Shown here: positions 37,132 through 50,428 of the stretch, piece after piece
Layout: each line of letters begins with the position of its first letter
How positions within the stretch are numbered: the stretch's first letter is position 1
Origin: Siderastrea siderea
Lineage: Eukaryota > Cnidaria > Anthozoa > Scleractinia > Rhizangiidae
NCBI GenBank assembly: GCA_964030785.1
Contig: OZ034970.1
Coordinates: 18,613,134-18,677,133 of the forward strand
DNA length: 64,000 bases
Direction: 5' to 3'
Program-made: the position numbers and the translations under genes
Notes under the pieces: generated by a model
Seen by the model: only the letters and a program-made list of their open reading frames with translations
The model's database searches: none
Told to the model about the DNA's origin: nothing

Positions 37132-38268
37132 TATATGATTTATTTATTCTTTTGAGGTTAATAAAGAATGTGGCGATTCACAATCTCAATATAGATATAT
37201 CTATTATATTCTCGGGGTAAATAAGGTGGAGAATTTTTCCGGAAGCCCGTAATGAAGGTAACGTGACAGCGGTCTCCCCTTGTAATCTCCAGTAACGCAA
37301 TCTCTGCTGCCGTTGGCATAATTTTGAAACCGTAGATGATGTCGTTCGCGATAGTTCTGCTAGATTTCCTCGCTACCCAGGAGCCCAGAATAAGGTACGA
37401 AAAGTATACAGTATTAACGATTGATCTGTGTGGTAGAAAGTAATTTCTGAGCGTAAAATGTTCGGATTTGGTTGGGTTTACGCGTCGGAATACTTGACCT
37501 TTGACAAACTTCACGTGACTCGTGTAGATTAAGGTGGATGAAACAGCTTAAATTCGTCTATTTATTTCGCCCAAACGATACCAAATCCCACAAAATAGTC
37601 TTTTTAACATGTACTGATGCCTGACAGCAGCTTTTATTAAACACTGGATGTTCAAACATGTTTCTGTGTCGTGTTTATCTGAGTTTTTAACGTGGACTGC
37701 TGTGTCGGGAACGGTCAAATTACACGAAAGTAGTACTTGTATTTCGTGGCCTCAAAACTTTTCTTTTGAGTTGCCCATGGTTTTGAAAACGGATTTTAAA
37801 AGAAGAAGTAATGCTCTTTTACGTGGTATAGGATACTTTACTGTACGCCATGTACCAGTCGATGATTTTAGGCCATCAATTTTGTCAATTTTTCATTGCA
37901 AGAAATCGCTCAAAACAATATAAATATTGAAAATTCTTCCAAATATTCCAATCAAGTCCACACTGACAAAATGAACACTCAAAATGTGTGTAATTAACTA
38001 CTCTATATGATTATTTATTTGTTGTTCTCGTTAAAATTGTGTTGATTTTGTTAACGGGCTTTTCGCGATGCACTGTTTGAGACCCTGAAAGCCAGGTCCG
38101 AGAGCCGCGAAACGAAGACTACCTCCGTACGTCTAAAACAATTATTGGATCGAAGTAAAAAATATATTTCTGTCAACAGTTCACCTAGGGCTACTTTGTG
38201 AATTTTTTTCAGAATTTTGATATTTTCCTTATTGCACGTCTTCGGTCGATATTTACAGACATCCGCTC
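37132..38268 (-). repeat. Right TIR of the TTAA element (intact)
   Basis: Uninterrupted inverted partner of the left arm. It runs from GAGCGGATGTC on the minus strand to the AATAAATAAATCATAT microsatellite at about 37140, where similarity ends. Frames of 91-118 codons occur on either strand within it, but each is disrupted in the left arm, so none is called a gene. Confidence 0.85.
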
Positions 38269-41200
38269 TTAACTCTTTAAAAAGTGCCGGAGACAACTTA
38301 CACCTCCCGTTTTACGATCACTTTTATGTCTTTTGTGCATTCTGCAATTTTCAGTCTTGTAGGAGCCCCAACCCGTATTCTCCGTTATGAGTAACGTAAG
38401 AGCTTAACTTTTCAGAACGTGCCAGAGACAACTCATACCTCGTGTCTGACGATGTATCTTGTACATTCTAGAAGTCTTAGTGTTGTGCGAAGGCCGCCCA
38501 GTATTCCCCGTTATGTGAGAACTCAACTTTTCAGAACGTACCGGAGACAACTCATACCTCCTGTCTGACGATGACTCATGTCTTTTGGACATTCTTCAAG
38601 TTTGAATCTTGTAGGATACCTATCCAGTATTCTCCGTTATAAGTGACGAGAGAATTCAAGTTTTCATAAACTGCGAGAGACAACTCATACGTCGTGTTTT
38701 ACGATGATTTTATGTATGTTGTACATTCTGGAAGTTTTAGTCTTGCACGAAGCCCACCCAGTACTCTCCGTTATGAGTGACGTGAGAACTCAACTTTTCA
38801 GAAAGTGACGGAGACAACTGATACCTCTGATTTTACAATGACTGTTATGTCTTGTTTATTCTGCAAGTTTGATTCTTGAACGACGCGCAACCAGTTTTCT
38901 CCCTTATGAGTGACGTGAGAACTTAACTTTTAAGAAAGTGCCGGAGACAACTTGTACCTCCTGTCTTACGATAATGAGTAATGAGTAAGTGCGGAACTCA
39001 ATTTTTGAGAAAGTACCTTAGAGAAGTCATACCTCCAGTTCTACCATGACTTTTGTGCCTTTTGTACATTCTACAATTTGGAATCTTGTACGACGCCCTT
39101 TTACTATTATCCGTTATGAGTGACGAGAGAACTCACCATTTCAGAAAGTGCCGGAAACAACTGATACCTCGTTTTTCACAATAAGTTTTATGACTCTTGT
39201 ACATTCTGCAAGTTTTAATCTCTTACGACGCACAACCAGTGTTCTCCGTTATGACTGACGGGAGAACCCATTTTTTGAGAAAGTGCCGGAGACATGTCAC
39301 ACTTCCTGTTCACGATGTCCTTGCTACATTCTTCACGTATCAGCCTGGTACGATGCAAACCAAATTCCCTTCATTATGAGTCGCTGGATAACAGAATTTT
39401 TCAAAAGTTGCCAGACACAGCTTTAATCGCCGCTTTTTTGAGGATCTCGATATCGGCAGTACATTCTGCAAGGTTACGCCCTGTAGAACGCAAGACGAGT
39501 TTTCTCTATCATGAGTAACGTGAAAACTCAAGTTTTCAGAAAGTGCAAGAGACAACTCATACCTTCTGTTTTACGATGACTCATGTCTTTTGTACATTTT
39601 CCACGTTTGTCTTGTGCGAAGCACAACTAGTATTCTCCGTCATGAGTGATGTCAGAACTCAACTTTTCAAAACGTGCCGGAGACAACTCATACCTCCTGC
39701 TGTGCGATGATTTTGATGACTCCTGTACATTCTGCAAGTTTAATCCTTGTAGGACGCACCACCGTTATTTTTCGTTTTGACTAAGGGGAAACCCATTTTT
39801 TGAGAAAGTGCCGAAGACAAGTCACAGTTCTTGTTTCACGACGACGATTTCGATGCCCTTAGTACATTCTTCAAGTTTCCGCGTGGTACGACGCAAAACC
39901 ATAAGTCGCTAGATAAGTCGATATTGCAAAAGTTGTCACCCAAGGCTTAAATCGCCGGTGTTTGGAAGATTTCGATCTCGGCAGTACAATCTGTAAGGTT
40001 ACTTCCTGTACGATGCAAGACGAGTTTTATCTATCAACAGTGACGTGAAAAGTATACTTTTCAGAAAACGCCAGAGACAACTCATATCTCCTGTTTTACG
40101 ATGACTTATGTACATTCTCCAAGTTTGAGTCTTGTACGACGAACATCTTGTATTCTCCGTTATGAGTGATGTCAGAGCTCAACTTTTCAGAAACTGCCAA
40201 AGACAACTTACAGCTCCTGTTTTACGATGACATGTGTCTTGTACATTCTGCAAGTTTGAGAGTTGTCCGACGCCCAATCAGTATTCTCTGATGTGAGAGA
40301 GCTGAATACTCAACTTTTCAGAAAGCGCTGAAAACCACTCATACTTCGTGTTTTACGGTAACTTTTATGTCTCTTGTACAATCTGCAAGTTTGAGACTTG
40401 TACCTCGCGCAATCAGTATTCTCTGTTATGTGTGAGGTGAGAACTCAATTTTTCAGAAAGTGCCAGAGACAACTCATTCCTCCTGGTTTGCGATGAATTT
40501 TATGACTTGTACATTCTGCAAGTTTAAGTCTTGTTGGACTTGCAACTAGTGTTCTTCGTTATGAGTGACAGGGGAACTCAATTTTTCAGAAAGTGCCTTA
40601 GAGAAGTCATATCTTCTGTTTCGCGATGATTTAATGTCCTTAGTGCATTCTCCAAGTTTCAGCCTGGTACGACACAAACCCAATTTTCTTCATCATGAGT
40701 CACTGGATTAGTCAATTTTTGCAAAGTTTCCAGGCACGGCTGAAATGGCTGCTTATACGAGGAATTCGATATCGGAAGTTGTTCTCCAATTCTACGCCCT
40801 GTACGACCCAAGAGGAGTTTTTTACGTGATGAGTGACGTAAAAATTGCGAAAGACAACTTATACCTCTTGTTTTACGATGACTCTTATCTCCTTAGTACA
40901 TTCTGCAAGTTTGAGTCGTGTACGACGCCCAATCAGTTTTCTCCGTCATAAGTGACGTAAAAACTCATCTTTAACAAATTGCCGGAAACAACACTTTTCT
41001 CCTGTTCTACGATAATTTTGATGACTTCTGTACATTTTGTATGTTTAATTCTTGTTGGACTCACAACCAGTATTCGCCGTTTTGAGTGACAGGGGAACTG
41101 AATTCTCCAGAAAGTGCTTGAGATAAATCATACCTTTTTTCTCACGATGACTTTAATGTCCTTAGTGCATTCTTCAAGTTTCAGCCTGGTAAGACACAAA

Positions 41201-44200
41201 ACCAATTTTCGTCGTTTTGAGTTACTGGATAACACGATTTTCCAAAATTTGCCAAGCACAGCTGAAATTGCTGCTTGTATGAAGTTTCGATATCTGCAGT
41301 ACATTCGGCACGTTTACGCCCTGTATGACCCAAGACGAGTTTTTCCGTTATGAGTGACGTGATAACTCAACTTTTAAGAACGGAGGCAACTCATAACCTC
41401 CTGTTTTGTGATGATTTTGATGACTGCTGTACATTCCAAAGGTTTTTCTCTAGTTGTACGCACAACCAGTATTCTCCGTTATGAGTGACGGGGGAAATCA
41501 ATTTTTCAGAAAGTGACAGAGACAAGTCATACCATCTGGATAACCATGATTTTGATGTCTCCTGTACATTCTGCAAGTTTCAGTCTGGTACGACGAAAAA
41601 CCAAGTTTCTTAATTATGAGTGACTGCTGGACAATTCGATTTCTGAAAAGTTGCCAGGAACAGCAGAAATCGTCGCTTATCTGAGGAGTCGCTCATCTGA
41701 CAATTTCGATATCGCAGTACATTCTCCAAGTTTACGCCCTGTACGACCTAAGACGAGTTTACTCCGTCATGAGTGACTTAAAAACTTAACCCTTCAAAAA
41801 GTGCCGCAGAGAACTCATACCTCCTGTTTTACGATGACTCTTTATGTCGTTTGTATTCTCCGTTATAAGTGACGTGAGAGGTCAAGTTTCCAAAAGGTGC
41901 CAAAGACAACCCATACCTCCTATTTTACGATGACTCTTATGTCCTTTGTACATTCTGCAAGTTTAAGTCTTGTATGACGCCCAAGCAGCATTCTCCGTTA
42001 TGAGTCACGTGAGAACTTAACTTTTCAGAAAAAGCCGGAGAGAACTCATACCTCGTATGTTACGATGACTTTGATGTCTCTCGTACATTCTGGAAGCGTA
42101 AGTCTTGTAGGACGCACCACCAGTATTTTTCGTTTGGACTGACGGGAGATCCCAATTTTAGAGATAGTGCCGGAGACAAGTCATACCTCCTGTTTCACGA
42201 TAATTTTAGTGGCCTTAGTACATTCTTCAAGTTTCTTCGTTATAAGTCACTTGATAAGTCGAATTTTCAAAAGTTGCCAGGCAGAGCTGAAATTGCTGCT
42301 TATATGAGGATTTCCATATTGGGAGTTCATTCTGCAAGTTTACGCCCTGTACGACGCAAGAGGACTTTGTTCGATGATGAGTGACGTGAGAACTCTACTT
42401 TTCAGAAAGTACCGGAGACAACTCATACCTCCAGTTTTGCTATGACTTTTATTTCTTTTGTACATTCTGCAAGTTTGAATCTTGCACGACGCGCAAGCAG
42501 TATTCTCCGTTGCGAGTGACTCGAGAATCAACTTTTGAGAAAGTACCAGAGACATTTCATGCTGCCTGTTTTACGTTGATTCTTATGTCTTGTACATTCT
42601 TCAAGTCTGAATCTTGCACGACGCCCAACGAGGATTCTCTGTCATGAGTGACGTAAGAACTCATCTTTTAAGAAAGTGGTGATAACAAATTTTACCTCCT
42701 ATTATACGATGATTTTGATGACTACTGTACATGTTGCATGTTTAAGTCTTTTTGGACGCAAAACAAGTATTCTCTGTTATGAGTGACGGGGGAACTAAAT
42801 TTTTCAGAAAGTGCCTGAAACACGTCATGCCTTCTGTTTGAAAATGATTTTAATAACCTTAGTGCATTCTTCAAGTTTCAGCCTGGTATGACACAAAACA
42901 AATTTTCTACATTATAAGTCACTGGATAAGTCGATTTTTCAAGGGTTGCCAGGCACAGCTTAAATTGCCGGTTTTTTGAGGACTTCGATATCGGCAGTAC
43001 ATTCTGTAAGGTTACGCCCTGTACGACGCAAGACGAGTGTTCTCTATCATGAGTGACGCGAGAAGTCAAGTTTTCATGAAGTGCCCAAGACAACTTATAT
43101 CTCCTGTTTTACGATGACATTTATGTCTCTTGTACATTTTGCAAGTTAGAAACTTGTACGTCGACCAGTGAGTAATCTCTGTTATTTATGGGTACGGTTA
43201 ATACTCAGCTTTTCAGAAAGTGCTGAAAACAACTCAAACTTCCTGTTTTACGATGATTTTTATGTCTCTTGTAACATTCTGGGAGTTTGAGTCTTGTACG
43301 ACACCCAACCAGTCTTCTCTGTTATGAGTGAGGTGAGAACTCAACTTTTCAGAAAGTGCTGGAGACAACTCATACCTCCTGTCTTATGAGGACTCAAGTC
43401 GTTTGTAAATTCTGCAAGTTTTACGATGACTGTTATGTCTTCTTTATTCTGCAAGTTTGAGTCTTGCACGAAGTGTAAGCAGTTTGCTCCGTTATGGGTG
43501 ATATTAGAACTCAACCTATAAGAAAGTACCAAAGACAACTTATACCTCCTCTTTTACGATGATTTTGATGACTCGTGTACATTCTGCAACTTTATGTCTT
43601 GGCACAACCAGTATTCTCCGTTATGACTGACGGCGGAACTCAATTTTTGAGAAAGTACCTTAGCCAAGTCACACCTCCTGTTTCCCGATGATTTCAACAA
43701 CTTTAGTATATTCTTCGGGTATCAGCCTAGTACAATGCAAAACGATTTCTCTTCATTATGAGTCACTGTATAACTAGAAATTTTACTAGTTGCTAGGGAT
43801 AGCTTAAATTGCCGGTTTTTTGAGGACTTCGGTATCGGCAGTACATTCTGTAAAATTACGCCCTGTACGACGCATTATGTATGTTCTACATTCTGGAAAT
43901 TTTTGTCTTGTACGATGCCAAACCAGTATTCCCCGTTATTAGTGACGTGAGAACTCAACTTTTCAGAAAGTGCCACAGACAACGCTCCTGTTTTACGATG
44001 ACTGATAACTTCTGTACATTCTCCAAGTTTGAGTCTTGTACGACGCCCAACTAATATTCTCCGTTATGATCGATGTCAGAACTGGACTTTTCAGAAACCA
44101 CCAATGACAACTTATACCTCCTGTTTTACGACCACATTTATGTCTCTTGTATATTCTGCAAGTTTGAGACTAGTACGACACCCAACGAGTATTCTCTGTT

Positions 44201-46243
44201 ATGAGTGAGGTAAATACTCAACTTTTCAGAAAGTGCACAAAACCACTCATACTTCCCGTTTCACGATGACTGGAAGTTTGGGTCTTGTACGACGCCCAAC
44301 CGATAATTTTGATCACTCCTGTGCATTCTGCAAGTTTACTTTTTGTTCGACGCACAATCAGTATTCTCCATTATTAGTGAAGGGGAACTGAATTTTTCAC
44401 AAAATGCCCGAGACAAGTCATACCTTCTGTTTCACGGTTATTTTAGTGTCCTTACTTCATTCTTTAAGTTTTAGCCTGCTACGACACAAAACCAATTTTC
44501 GTCATTATGGCGCTGGATAACTCGATTTTTCAAAAGTTGCCAGGCACAGCTGAAATTGCCGATTAGATGAGGATTTCGATATCGGCAGTACATTCTGGAA
44601 CTTTAAGTCCTGTACGAACCAAGACGAGTATTCTCCGTCATGAGTGACTTGAGAACTTAACTTTTCAGAAAGTGCCAGAGACAACTCAGAGCTCCTGGTT
44701 TGCGAAAAAGTGCCAGAGACAAGTCATACCTCCAGTTTCACGATGATTTGATTCCCTTAATACATTCTTCAAGTTTCTGCGTAGTACGACGCGAAAGCAA
44801 TAAGCTATAAGTCACTAGATAAGTCGATTATGCAAAAGTTGCAGGGGAAGCTAAACTCGCTTGTTTTATGAGGATTTCGATATCGGCGAAACATTCTGTA
44901 GGACGCAAGACGAGTTTTCTCTATGATGAGTGACGTGAGAACGTGAGTGCCAGAGACAACTCATACCTCCAGTTTTACGATGACTTTTATTTCTTTTGTA
45001 CTCTCCTCAAGTTTGTATTTTGTACGATTCCCAACCAGTATTCCCCCTTAAAAGTGACACGAGAATCAAAATTTGAGAAAGTGCCAGAGACATTTCATAC
45101 TCCCTTTTTCACGATGAGCAAAATATACCTTCTGTTTTACAATGATTTTAACGTCCTTTGCTGCATTCTTTAAGTTTCAGCCTGGTACGACACAAAACAA
45201 TTTTTGTTTATAATTAGTCACTGCATAACTCGATTTTTCAAAAGTTGCCAGGCACAACTAAAATCGTCACTTATATGGGAATTCCGTTATCGGCAGTTCC
45301 TTCTGCAAGTTTATGCCCTGTACGACCCAAGACGAGTTTTCTCCTACATGAGTGACGTGAGAACTTAATTCTCCAAAAAGTGCCGGAGACAACTTATACC
45401 TCCTGTGTTAGCATCGCTTTTATGTCCTTTCTACATTCTGTAATTTTGAGTGTTGGAGGACCCCAACCAGTATTCTCCGTTATGAGTAACGCGAGAATTC
45501 AACTTTTCAGAAAGTGCCAGAATTAACTCATACCCCCTGTTTTGCGATGACTTTTATGTATCTTGTACATTCTAGAAGTGTTAGCGTTGTACTACGGCCA
45601 CTTAGTATTCCCCGTTATGAGTAACGTACGAACTCAACTTTTTAGAAAGTACCAGAGACAACTCATACCTCCTGTTTTACGATGACTCATGTCTTTTGTA
45701 CATTCTTCAAGTTTTCATCTTGTAGGACGCCCGACCAGTATTCTCCATTATCAGTAACGCGAGAATCAACTTTTGAGAAAGTACCAAAGACATTTCATAC
45801 TTCCTTTTTTGCGATGAGACTAGTCATACCTTCTGTTTCACTATGATTTTAATGTCCTTAGTCAATTCTTCAAGTTTCAGCCTGGTACGACACAAAACCA
45901 ATTTTGTTTGTTAGGAGTCACTGGATTAGTCGATTTTTCAAAAGTTGCCAGGTACAGCTAAGAGCGCCGCTTATAGGAGGATTTCGATATCCGCAGTTCA
46001 TTCTGCAAGTTTGCGCCCTGTCCGACCCAAGACGAGTTTTCTCCGTCATGAGTTACGTGAGAACTCAACTCTTCAAAAAGTACGGGAAACAACCTATACC
46101 TCGTATTTTACGATGACTCTTATGTCCTGCCCAATCAGTATTCACCGTCATAAGTGACGTGAGAAGTCAACTTTTCAAAAAGTGCAAGAGACAACTCAGA
46201 CCTCCCGGTTACCTCCAGTTTCACGATGATTTGATGCCCTTAA
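38269..46243. repeat. 135-bp satellite array, block 3
   Basis: It begins with the right TTAA target copy of the preceding element and continues the monomer that was interrupted at 23131. About 8 kb of A, B, C and D monomers, with no gene. 38400-39590 corresponds to about 9680-11040 of block 2, sharing rare variants such as GAAGGCCGCCCAGTATTCCC, CACCCAGTACTCTC and GTCTTCTGCGACGC/CTTACGACGC. Block ends at GATGCCCTTAA. Confidence 0.92.
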
Positions 46244-48078
46244 GGGCCCATTACAGTATCTTTTGAGGCCGTTGCAAGGCAAAAATAAGTTTGCAGTAAC
46301 TCAACACATGTACGCTTTCATTGGACCAAATTTGGACAACATTCATTGAGGCCAAGTATGGTTCAGTTTATGACGTCATCGGACCACGCCCAATGTCACG
46401 TGATCAGAAACAGAAAAATGCGTTTTTAATTAAAGACTTACCTTTTTGTCCATAATTTCTTGTACCATACTATTTCATAAGGCGTCTTGAAGAAATTTAA
46501 GCATGCGTTTTGGCTTACGAAGAAAAATAAACAAATAAGAATGAAAAATGTGCTTCTTTGACCACTCTTTTGGGTACAATTTTTTTGTTTTCTGTTTTTT
46601 TCGCAAAAAGGATGCTTAAATTTCGAGAAAAAAAGATGTTTTTTCGAATTCTTTTAAAATGCAACAGCTACCTTTACTTGTCGACGTGTAAAGTACATTT
46701 TTTGCGGCATCGGAAGTGACGCTCGTCTTTTCAATGGCCAGGTGCCTAAGCGTTAAATGGCTAGGTCGCTAAGGCGATAATTTTCCCATTTTTGGCATCG
46801 TGGACGGTAGCTCAGCCGTTGTTGGAATAATGGCCGCGAGTCAGATAAAAGCCGTCGAACTGGATGTGTAATGATGATTGGTTTTCCCGTTGGATTGCTT
46901 CAGTTCTCGCTTCTTTCACGCTCCAGTCGATCGGCGATCTGTTTTACGAACGGCGCAAGCCATTCAACAATGTGGATCCAATGAGTCGAACTGAATTCGT
47001 CCAGACCGAGAGTACAGAAAATTTTATGAGAAGCTTAATCTTTGTAATACTTCCCACTGACAAGGAATGAAAGAGCAACGATATTACGTATTGCAGACCT
47101 TGGACGAGGTGTGGCTTTCACGACAGAGGTATCACTGTTGAAGCTGAATTTTTGTCCGCATCGACTACACTCGAACTCGAACTCTTAAACTGTGTTTTGT
47201 TTTACCGAACAAAATTCGTATTTCTCCCTTCCACAGTCACAGTCTTTAAGATCGCTTAAATTACTTTTTGCTTATTTCTCAAGAGAGGTTGAGGTTGTTA
47301 GCAGACGTTGCCCATCATATGTATCGAGCTCACCATTATTTGTCAGGTTATCTATCGTGTGTTTTAATAATAGCTTTATCAATGTGAGCATGAAATTCGC
47401 GCGGTAGAGCTGCTTTCAAGGACAATTTACAAGGTTCCTTTCTTGCTGTATGCTGCTCCACGATGTCTTGCAACAGTGGCTGCAAGTCCGTGGCCTCGAG
47501 AGCTTCGTTTATTGAAGAGCTGTCTAAACACTGGAGTTGCTCAGGTTCGTAAGGACAGTTCACAGGTTCGCACATCGATCACAGTTGTCTTGCAAGCAAT
47601 GTCAGGTAGTTTGGGAGCAGTCGAAGTCACGGCCGCGGACAGTAGGGATTTCTTTATGGGTTCGGGATGATGGCACAATACTTACTTCGGTTTGCCTCCG
47701 CATCATTGACATTTCTATCCCCGACCTGACACTGAAAATCTTTGAATGTCGCCTTTTCGCGATCTTTATTTCCCCATCGACTTGCAGCCATCGCTATGCT
47801 TTCTGTTTACGTGCGTGCGTGAGATAGCTTCGAGCTCATTTTCAACTGAAACACCCAGTTTAAGAAATAAAGGCACAACTCACATGCTGTAAACGTAAAG
47901 CAGAAAATTAAAATCAATTAAAAAAGTAAACAAAGAAGTTTCTTTTGTGTTTGTCGCAACGAAATAAAAAAAGTTGTCGGCGACTTGAACCGGCGACGGG
48001 AGCCCAGAAAGCGCGCGAAAAATTTGCGGCCGACCGGAAGTAAAATTGCACGTACATGGTAACCACGTATCATAGCAA
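46244..48078. mobile_element. Unclassified insertion in the satellite
   Basis: Satellite stops after GATGCCCTTAA and resumes at CAAAACATTCTCTAAGG. The same junction points are separated by about 137 bp of B monomer elsewhere (12895-13035), so one monomer is missing across the insertion. It starts GGGCCCATTACAGTATC. The ends are not inverted copies of each other and no target duplication is seen. The first 150 bases hold TGACGTCA (46372-46379), CCACGCCC and CACGTGA, a promoter-like cluster. The 75-codon minus-strand frame 47575-47348 and the 68-codon plus frame 46864-47070 have no recognisable family. It may be a truncated retroelement or a decayed DNA transposon. Confidence 0.55.
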
Positions 48079-50428
48079 CAAAACATTCTCTAAGGTTACA
48101 CCCTGAACGATGCAAGACGAGTTGTCTCTATGATGAGTGACGTGAGAACTCAACTTTTCAGAAACTGCCAGAGACAACTCATGCCTCCAGTTTTACGATG
48201 CCTTTTATGTCCTTTGTACATTTTCCAAGTTTGAATCTTGTACGACGCCTAACCAGTATTCTCCGTTATGAGTGACGCGAGAACGCATCTCTTAAGAAAG
48301 TGCCGGGAACAACTTCTACCTCGTGTTTTGCGATGATTTTGAAAATTCCTGTAAATTTATCATGTTTAAATCTTCTTGGACTTACAAGCAGTATTGTCCG
48401 TTCTGAAAGACGGGGGAGCTGTATTTTTCAGAAAGTGTCTGAGACAAGTTATATACCTTCTATTTCACGATCATTTTAATGTCCTTAGTGCATTCTTCAA
48501 GTTTCAACCTGGTACAACACAAAAGAAATTTTCTTCATTATGAGTCACAGATAACTGAATTTTTCAAAAGTTGCCAGGCAAAGCTAAAATCGTCCCTTAT
48601 ATGAGGATTTCGGTATGGGCAGTCGTTCTGCAAGTTTACGCCCTGTACGACCCAAGACGAGTTTTCCCTATCATGAGTTACGTGAGAGCTTAACTCTTCA
48701 AAAAGTGCGGGAGATAACCTATACCTCGTGTTTTACGATGACTCATGTCCTTTGTAAATTCTGCAAGTTTGAGCCTTGTACGACGCCCAACCAGTATTCT
48801 CCGTCATAAGTGACGTGGGAACTCAACTTTTCAGAAAGTGCTGGAGAGAACTCATTCCTCCTGGTTTGCAATGATTTTGATGACTCCAGTACATTCTGCA
48901 AGCTTAAGTCTTTTAGGACGCACCATAAGTATTTTTTTGTTTTGACTGAAGAGAGAACCCAATTTTGGAGAAAGTGCCCAACCAGTGTTCTCCGCTAGGA
49001 GTGATGTGACAACTCATCTTTTAAGAGAGTGCCGGATATAACGTCTATCTCCTTTTTTACGATGATTTTGATGATTCCTGCACAGTTTGCATGTTTATGT
49101 CTTGTTGGACTTAAAACCAGTACTCTCGGTTATGAGTGACCGGGGAACTGAATTTTGCAGAAAGTGCCTGAACCTTCAGCTTCACGATTGTTTTAATGTC
49201 CTTAGTGCATTCTTCAAGGTTCAGCCTGGTACGAAACGAAACCACTTTTCTTAAGTAAGAGTCACTGATAACTCGCTTTTTCAAAGGTTACCAACCACAG
49301 CACACATCGCTGCTTATATGAGGATTTCAATATCGGCAGCCGTTCTGCAAGTTTACGCCCTGTACGACGCAAGAGGAGTTTTCTCTAACATGAGTGACGT
49401 GAGAACTCAAATTTTTAAAAAGTGCCGGAGACAACTCATACCTTCTGTCTTACAATCAGTCTTATCTGTCTTGTACATTTTGCAAGTTTGAGTCTTTTAC
49501 AATGCCCAACTAGTATTCTCCGTTGTGAGTGATGTCAGAACTGAACTTATCTGAACCTGCCGAAGACAACTTACACCTCCTGTTTTACGATGACTCGTGT
49601 TTTGTACATTCTTGATGGACGCACAACTCAGACTTTCTGTGTTACAGTGACTTTAAAGTATCTTGTAGATTCTGCAAGTTTGAGTCTTGTACGACGCCTA
49701 ACCAGTTTTGCTGACCCCTGTACATTCTGCAAGCTTAAGTCTTGTTGGACTTACAACTAGTGTTCTCCGTTATGATTGACAGGGGAACTGAATTTTTCAG
49801 AAAGTGACTAAGCCAAGTCATATTTTTAATGTCCTTTGTGCATTCTTGAATTTTCAACCTTGTACCGACACAAAGCCAATTTTTTTCATCATGAGTCGCT
49901 GGATTACTCGAGTTTTCCAAAGTTGCCAGGCACAGCTCAAATTAAATGTAAAGAAGATCCTTGCAGTTATAACTACAACTGTTACGAGTCACTGGAGAAC
50001 ACGATTTTCCAAAATTTCCCAGGCACAGCTGAAATTGCCGCTTATATGAGGATATATGAGGCCGCTTAGGTTCGGCAAGATTACGCCCTGTATGACCTAA
50101 GATGAGTTTTTTCCGTTATGAGTGACGTGATAACTCAACTTTTAAGAAATTCACGGAGACAACTCATAACCTCCTGTTTTGCGAAGATTTTGCTGACTTC
50201 TGTACATTCCGTAAGTTTTTGTCTAGTTGAACGCACAACCAGTATTGTACGTTGTGAGTGACGGGGGAATTCAATTTTTTAGCAAGTGACGGAGACAATT
50301 CATACCTCCGGGATGACCATGATTTTAATGTGTCCTTTACATTCTGCAAGTTTCAGTCGGTACGACGGAAAACCAATTTTTTTAATTATGAGTCACTGCT
50401 TGAAAACTCGATTTGTCAAAAGTTGCTG
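48079..50428. repeat. 135-bp satellite array, block 4
   Basis: Continuation of the array up to the Polinton end. 48079-49690 matches about 14020-15600, and 49678-50110 matches about 8998-9450 (including the unusual AAATGTAAAGAAGATCCTTG insertion). 50120-50360 matches about 41360-41600. This block is therefore a patchwork of segments found elsewhere in the array. It ends mid-monomer at AAAAGTTGCTG. Confidence 0.92.

Larger units (their letters stand above)
23132..38268. mobile_element. TTAA-duplicating transposon with about 1.14-kb TIRs, itself invaded
   Basis: It starts GAGCGGATGTC and ends GACATCCGCTC. TTAA at 23128-23131 and 38269-38272 are the target-site copies. Removing the element restores GAGAACTTAACTCTTTAAAAAG, a sequence present uninterrupted at about 1862, which proves the insertion. 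The left arm 23132-24096 plus 33609-about 33780 is an inverted copy of 38268 down to about 37132. A TTAA duplication points to piggyBac or Kolobok (established). The ends are not the piggyBac CCY...GGG, so Kolobok-like is the better guess, unproven. No transposase belonging to this element is visible. The large gene inside belongs to the nested 9.5-kb element. Net length without that element is about 5.6 kb. Confidence 0.85.

Noticed and set aside
37158..37923. Frames of 118 and 91 codons in the right TIR of the TTAA element
   Set aside because: The matching left TIR copy has stops and indels in the same places, so there is no sign of coding constraint.
46800..46880. tRNA-like GGTAGCTCAGCCG near 46807
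   Set aside because: It resembles an A-box, but no B-box (GGTTCGANNCC) follows at the right distance and no cloverleaf can be drawn.
47348..47575. 75-codon minus-strand frame (LQPLLQDIVEQHTARKEPC) as a gene
   Set aside because: No recognisable motif, and it has an overlapping plus-strand frame of the same length. It lies in an unclassified insertion.
47980..48010. Minus-strand CGCCGGTTCAAGTCGCCGAC, like a tRNA T-arm
   Set aside because: It is an isolated half with poor stem pairing and no A-box. It could be a worn SINE end, but evidence is insufficient.
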